A stretch of 64,000 nt of DNA. Source: Amblyornis subalaris (Eukaryota; Chordata; Aves; Passeriformes; Ptilonorhynchidae). The translations under genes were made by a program, and so were the position numbers. Within the stretch, counting starts at the first letter, position 1. Every line of letters starts with the position of its first letter. A model generated the notes under the pieces. It saw only the letters and a program-made list of their open reading frames with translations, made no database searches and was not told the DNA's origin. This document shows, one piece after another, positions 61,901 to 64,000 of the stretch. The stretch covers positions 808,586-872,585 of the forward strand of contig JACAXG010000014.1 of NCBI GenBank assembly GCA_018881555.1. The letters run 5' to 3'.

Positions 61901-63870
61901 GAAAGCATTCACCACAGTCAGATGGTCGCTTTTCGAGTTCTTTGACAGCTCCTTTCTTCTTGCATCTGCGACTCTCTCTTTGCCCTAAAAATTAGAACCT
62001 ATAAAATATCCAGACTGACACGACAGTTCTCTTTTCCTAATTAAGGTATATCTATACAGCAATACTTTGTGTGTAATAAACATGAAAACTACAGTTAATT
62101 CCAATATTTCACAGGCAAAATGATAATTCACAGTATGTGAAGGCAATCTCACAAATAAAAACGTAATTAACATGACATTCATGAAAGTGCTCTTAAACTA
62201 CAGCACCTCATTAAGTCCCAGTATCCTCCTGAGATTTTAAGAATCTCCTGTGTAATTCTCATCACCGAGACTTTACCAGAGGGATGACAAAGGGGTCCTT
62301 GAAGCTGAGGCTGGCTGCAATGGTCAGCACAGGGTCCAGGCAGCAGAACAAGGCTCCAAACAGGATCATCTTCCCGATGTGGGGCTCCACCGGCAGCCGG
62401 GCCAGGTGGACGCCCAGGGGAGTCAGCTCCTCCTGCCTGTCCAGGGCATTCTGTCAGGAAGGACAGAAAGGAAAGAACAAACACATCATGTGAAATGGGG
62501 AATTTCCTTGGAAAAGCCACTGGTACACAGGTATCACCCACTAATATCCAAATCAGATGTTTCTATCTGTGGCTACAACTCATTTGTACAAATAACACCA
62601 GAGCAAGGAGTCAGCAGAACAAATGTGCCATTAATTTCTCCCTCCCCAGCACCCAAGGGAAGGATGACATACAGGATACTTCTCCCATATGCCTCATTTG
62701 TCTCAAAGTCCTCACTGATCCAGCTGGGAGAGGAAGGCTGGGGATGCAGCAGGGGTACAGAGGAGGGAGTTAAATCACCACCTGCAGGGAACTTAAATGC
62801 AGGGTCATGTGTCTGTGTGGAGGTATTCAGAAAGCCCCTCAGAACTGCTCTGTACAGCCCATAAGCATCATGGGTTATGTGAATTACTTCCTCTGTGCAG
62901 TGAGGGAGACCAAGGCCCTGCACAAAGGGTAAGGGGTTCAATGTCCAGCCCTGTGCACTCAGGCCTGTCTGGCAACACACAGTAACATGGCTCTAAACAG
63001 ATTATTCCTGTGTATGAAGCACTTTACCAGCTCCATGAGATGATTTATGGCCAACATCACAGCATCATGAGATGGGGGGTCCATCAGTTTGCTCAGAAAA
63101 TAAGCAATTCCACCAAGCTTCAGGATCTGAAAGAAAAAATACAACAAAAGCCTATAGCAACTGAAGAAAAGATGGCTCCTAAAATTAGTTAGCAGTAACC
63201 ACACACATTGAAACAGTGTAATTCACAGCTCAAGTCAGAATTTGTTTGATTAAGAAGCACAAAAAACTGCATTAGTGACGAAATTTGTAGCAGAAGGATC
63301 TATTCTTCATTCAGTTCACATACACATGGCATTCCTTCTGCTTGTATGTGGAATTCAATACAAACTGCCAAAAAGAGAAATTCACACCAGTTCTAAAACT
63401 ACTGTGTAGTAAAATTCTTTTAAGACATCACATAAATTGACTCACTGGCATTCTCACTGAGGTGTCTCTGATTGAATGATACTTGTGGGGAAAGCACAGC
63501 CCAAATTTTTCTTCGTAGACTTCGCCTTTCATTGATACCAGACTATCCTGTTTCCCCTGGGTTTGATGCACCCAGATACAAGTGTGCATTTACAAAAGTT
63601 GCTGTAATTATTGGCTAGATACACTGCATTTCTGGTGTAACAGAATTTTGGCTGGCCAACCTGAGGCTCACAGTTGCATTAGCTTANTCTCTCAACCTCT
63701 TATCGCAATGGAAAAGTAGATAATAAATATATCTGAAGATTCCTATGTTTACCTTGATTTGTAAGCAGAGTTCTTCCAAAGGTGTCCTCAGGATCTCTGG
63801 TAACTGATAATCATCCAGAAGGCTGGCACGCAGTCCATTGTACAGATGGTAACAGTGGCCTGGCTGAACT
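58740..63870 (-). CDS. DHX36: DHX36 (RHAU, G4R1) DEAH-box G-quadruplex helicase, C-terminal 10 exons, partial
   Basis: DHX36 is an ATP-dependent DEAH/RHA helicase that unwinds G-quadruplex DNA and RNA in nucleus and cytoplasm and affects mRNA stability and translation. Exons in transcript order are 63870-63753, 63126-63028, 62450-62277, 61984-61898, 61254-61171, 61073-60974, 60892-60802, 60424-60304, 59720-59568 and 58925-58740. Joined they give 403 residues plus stop, against about 1008 for the human protein. The part present starts just after helicase motif VI ([20 protein letters not shown]) at the end of RecA2. It continues through the winged-helix and ratchet (HA2) region and the OB-type fold ([20 protein letters not shown]) to the conserved tail ending RFQGERYS. 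The N-terminal G4-specific motif, RecA1 and the DEAH box lie beyond 64000. All junctions are GT-AG and the phases close. Confidence 0.97.
59568..59720 (-). CDS. DHX36: DHX36 exon: OB-fold C-terminal half
   Basis: Fifty-one codons, phase 0 at both ends, from [20 protein letters not shown] to [18 protein letters not shown]. Nearly identical to the mammalian protein as I recall it. Donor gtgaat. Confidence 0.97.
60304..60424 (-). CDS. DHX36: DHX36 exon: OB-fold
   Basis: Encodes [46 protein letters not shown] and the W..Y..K..T pattern are OB_NTP_bind features. Its polypyrimidine tract is unusual, including 17 consecutive T close to the acceptor (60433-60449 on the opposite strand). Confidence 0.96.
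60802..60892 (-). CDS. DHX36: DHX36 exon: start of OB-fold region
   Basis: Encodes [29 protein letters not shown]. The CAGLYP(K/N)VA motif is found at this point in nearly all DEAH/RHA helicases. Donor gtgagg. Confidence 0.96.
60974..61073 (-). CDS. DHX36: DHX36 exon: end of ratchet domain
   Basis: Encodes [33 protein letters not shown] and one base of the next codon. Flanked by tttcctag and gtagcc. Confidence 0.94.
61171..61254 (-). CDS. DHX36: DHX36 exon: ratchet helix
   Basis: Twenty-eight codons, phase 0 at both ends, encoding [28 protein letters not shown], the GW..A segment and the C.E.FLS motif. Donor gtaaca. Confidence 0.95.
61898..61984 (-). CDS. DHX36: DHX36 exon: ratchet domain continuation
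   Basis: Encodes [37 protein letters not shown] is the conserved HA2 motif preceding the GW segment. Flanked by tttttag and gtaagc. Confidence 0.95.
62277..62450 (-). CDS. DHX36: DHX36 exon: HA2/ratchet domain
   Basis: Fifty-eight codons, phase 0 at both ends, from [20 protein letters not shown] through [20 protein letters not shown] to [17 protein letters not shown] and C.DP.LTIAA.LS are HA2 signatures across RHA-type helicases. Confidence 0.97.
63028..63126 (-). CDS. DHX36: DHX36 exon: winged-helix region
   Basis: Thirty-three codons, phase 0 at both ends, encoding [37 protein letters not shown] followed by a helix ending LMEL is typical of the DEAH helicase winged helix. Flanked by ttctttcag and gtaaag. 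Confidence 0.95.
63753..63870 (-). CDS. DHX36: DHX36 exon: end of RecA2 after motif VI
   Basis: Encodes [39 protein letters not shown]. The acceptor is gttgtag and the donor gtaaac. The first base completes the last arginine codon of motif VI (QxxGRxGR) from an exon outside the window. Confidence 0.95.
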
Positions 63871-64000
63871 CTACAACGATTTAAGGAAACAATTCTTTTA
63901 GGTTTGGTCATTTGTTGTGGGGTTTTTTTCCATATGAAACTGTGACATTATGATTGTGTTTGTTTCCAAAACTCAAGGAGTTAGAAGTGAAGTGTATCCA
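63871..64000 (-). other. DHX36: DHX36 intron, cut by the window edge
   Basis: Intron upstream of the motif VI exon. It includes a pyrimidine-poor 3' end (ttaaatcgttgtag) before the exon. The rest of the gene is outside the window. Confidence 0.7.

Larger units (their letters stand above)
58926..63752 (-). other. DHX36: DHX36 introns within the window, no other gene
   Basis: Introns longer than 300 bp lie at 58926-59567, 59721-60303, 60425-60801, 61255-61897, 62451-63027 and 63127-63752. They contain A/T runs. No mobile element, RNA gene or nested coding exon is recognised. Confidence 0.6.

Noticed and set aside
63684..63911. Reading the DHX36 frame through 63871-63911 as coding ([14 protein letters not shown])
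   Set aside because: The conserved protein has the end of motif VI before VQPGHCY. An AG acceptor lies exactly at 63872-63871, so the upstream residues are intronic.

Overview
This window is vertebrate nuclear DNA, almost certainly from a bird. It has split genes with GT-AG introns, a GC-rich first coding exon in a CpG island, minus-strand CR1 LINE fragments and a solo LTR whose sequence resembles a common avian ERV LTR. The species cannot be named from the sequence. Isolated single n bases occur throughout and look like masked base calls in a draft assembly.

Two genes lie tail to tail. ARHGEF26 (SGEF, a RhoG exchange factor) is on the plus strand with its whole coding region present: 14 coding exons from 25403 to 52533, 2514 nt, 837 codons plus stop. 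All junctions are canonical and all phases close. DHX36 (RHAU/G4R1, a G-quadruplex helicase) is on the minus strand. Its last ten coding exons lie between 63870 and 58740 and give the C-terminal 403 residues; its N-terminal part and promoter lie beyond 64000. The order ARHGEF26-DHX36 matches human 3q25.

Layout: 1-24700 is gene-poor upstream DNA in which I find no coding exon. It holds a GC-rich promoter-like patch (about 4312-4500), an E-box cluster (about 4994-5081), three short tandem repeats, a 13-bp inverted repeat built on TAATTA (18272-18311) and a CR1 fragment. 24700-26390 is the ARHGEF26 CpG island with two G-quadruplex motifs on the template strand. 26387-52390 is ARHGEF26 exons and introns, including a 45-bp minisatellite at 31732-31908. 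52534-about 54058 is its 3' UTR. 54060-58739 is the convergent intergenic interval and DHX36 3' UTR. It contains a degraded CR1, a near-perfect hairpin, a solo LTR with a 5-bp target duplication and an orphan CpG island with a minus-strand splice donor.

The two genes have unrelated functions: junction and membrane Rho signalling for ARHGEF26, G4 nucleic-acid unwinding for DHX36. No new operon-like system is present. The most unusual items are the orphan CpG island at 57100-57560, the repeat expansion in the ARHGEF26 first coding exon, the 13-bp hairpin at 55914 and the intact-ended solo LTR.
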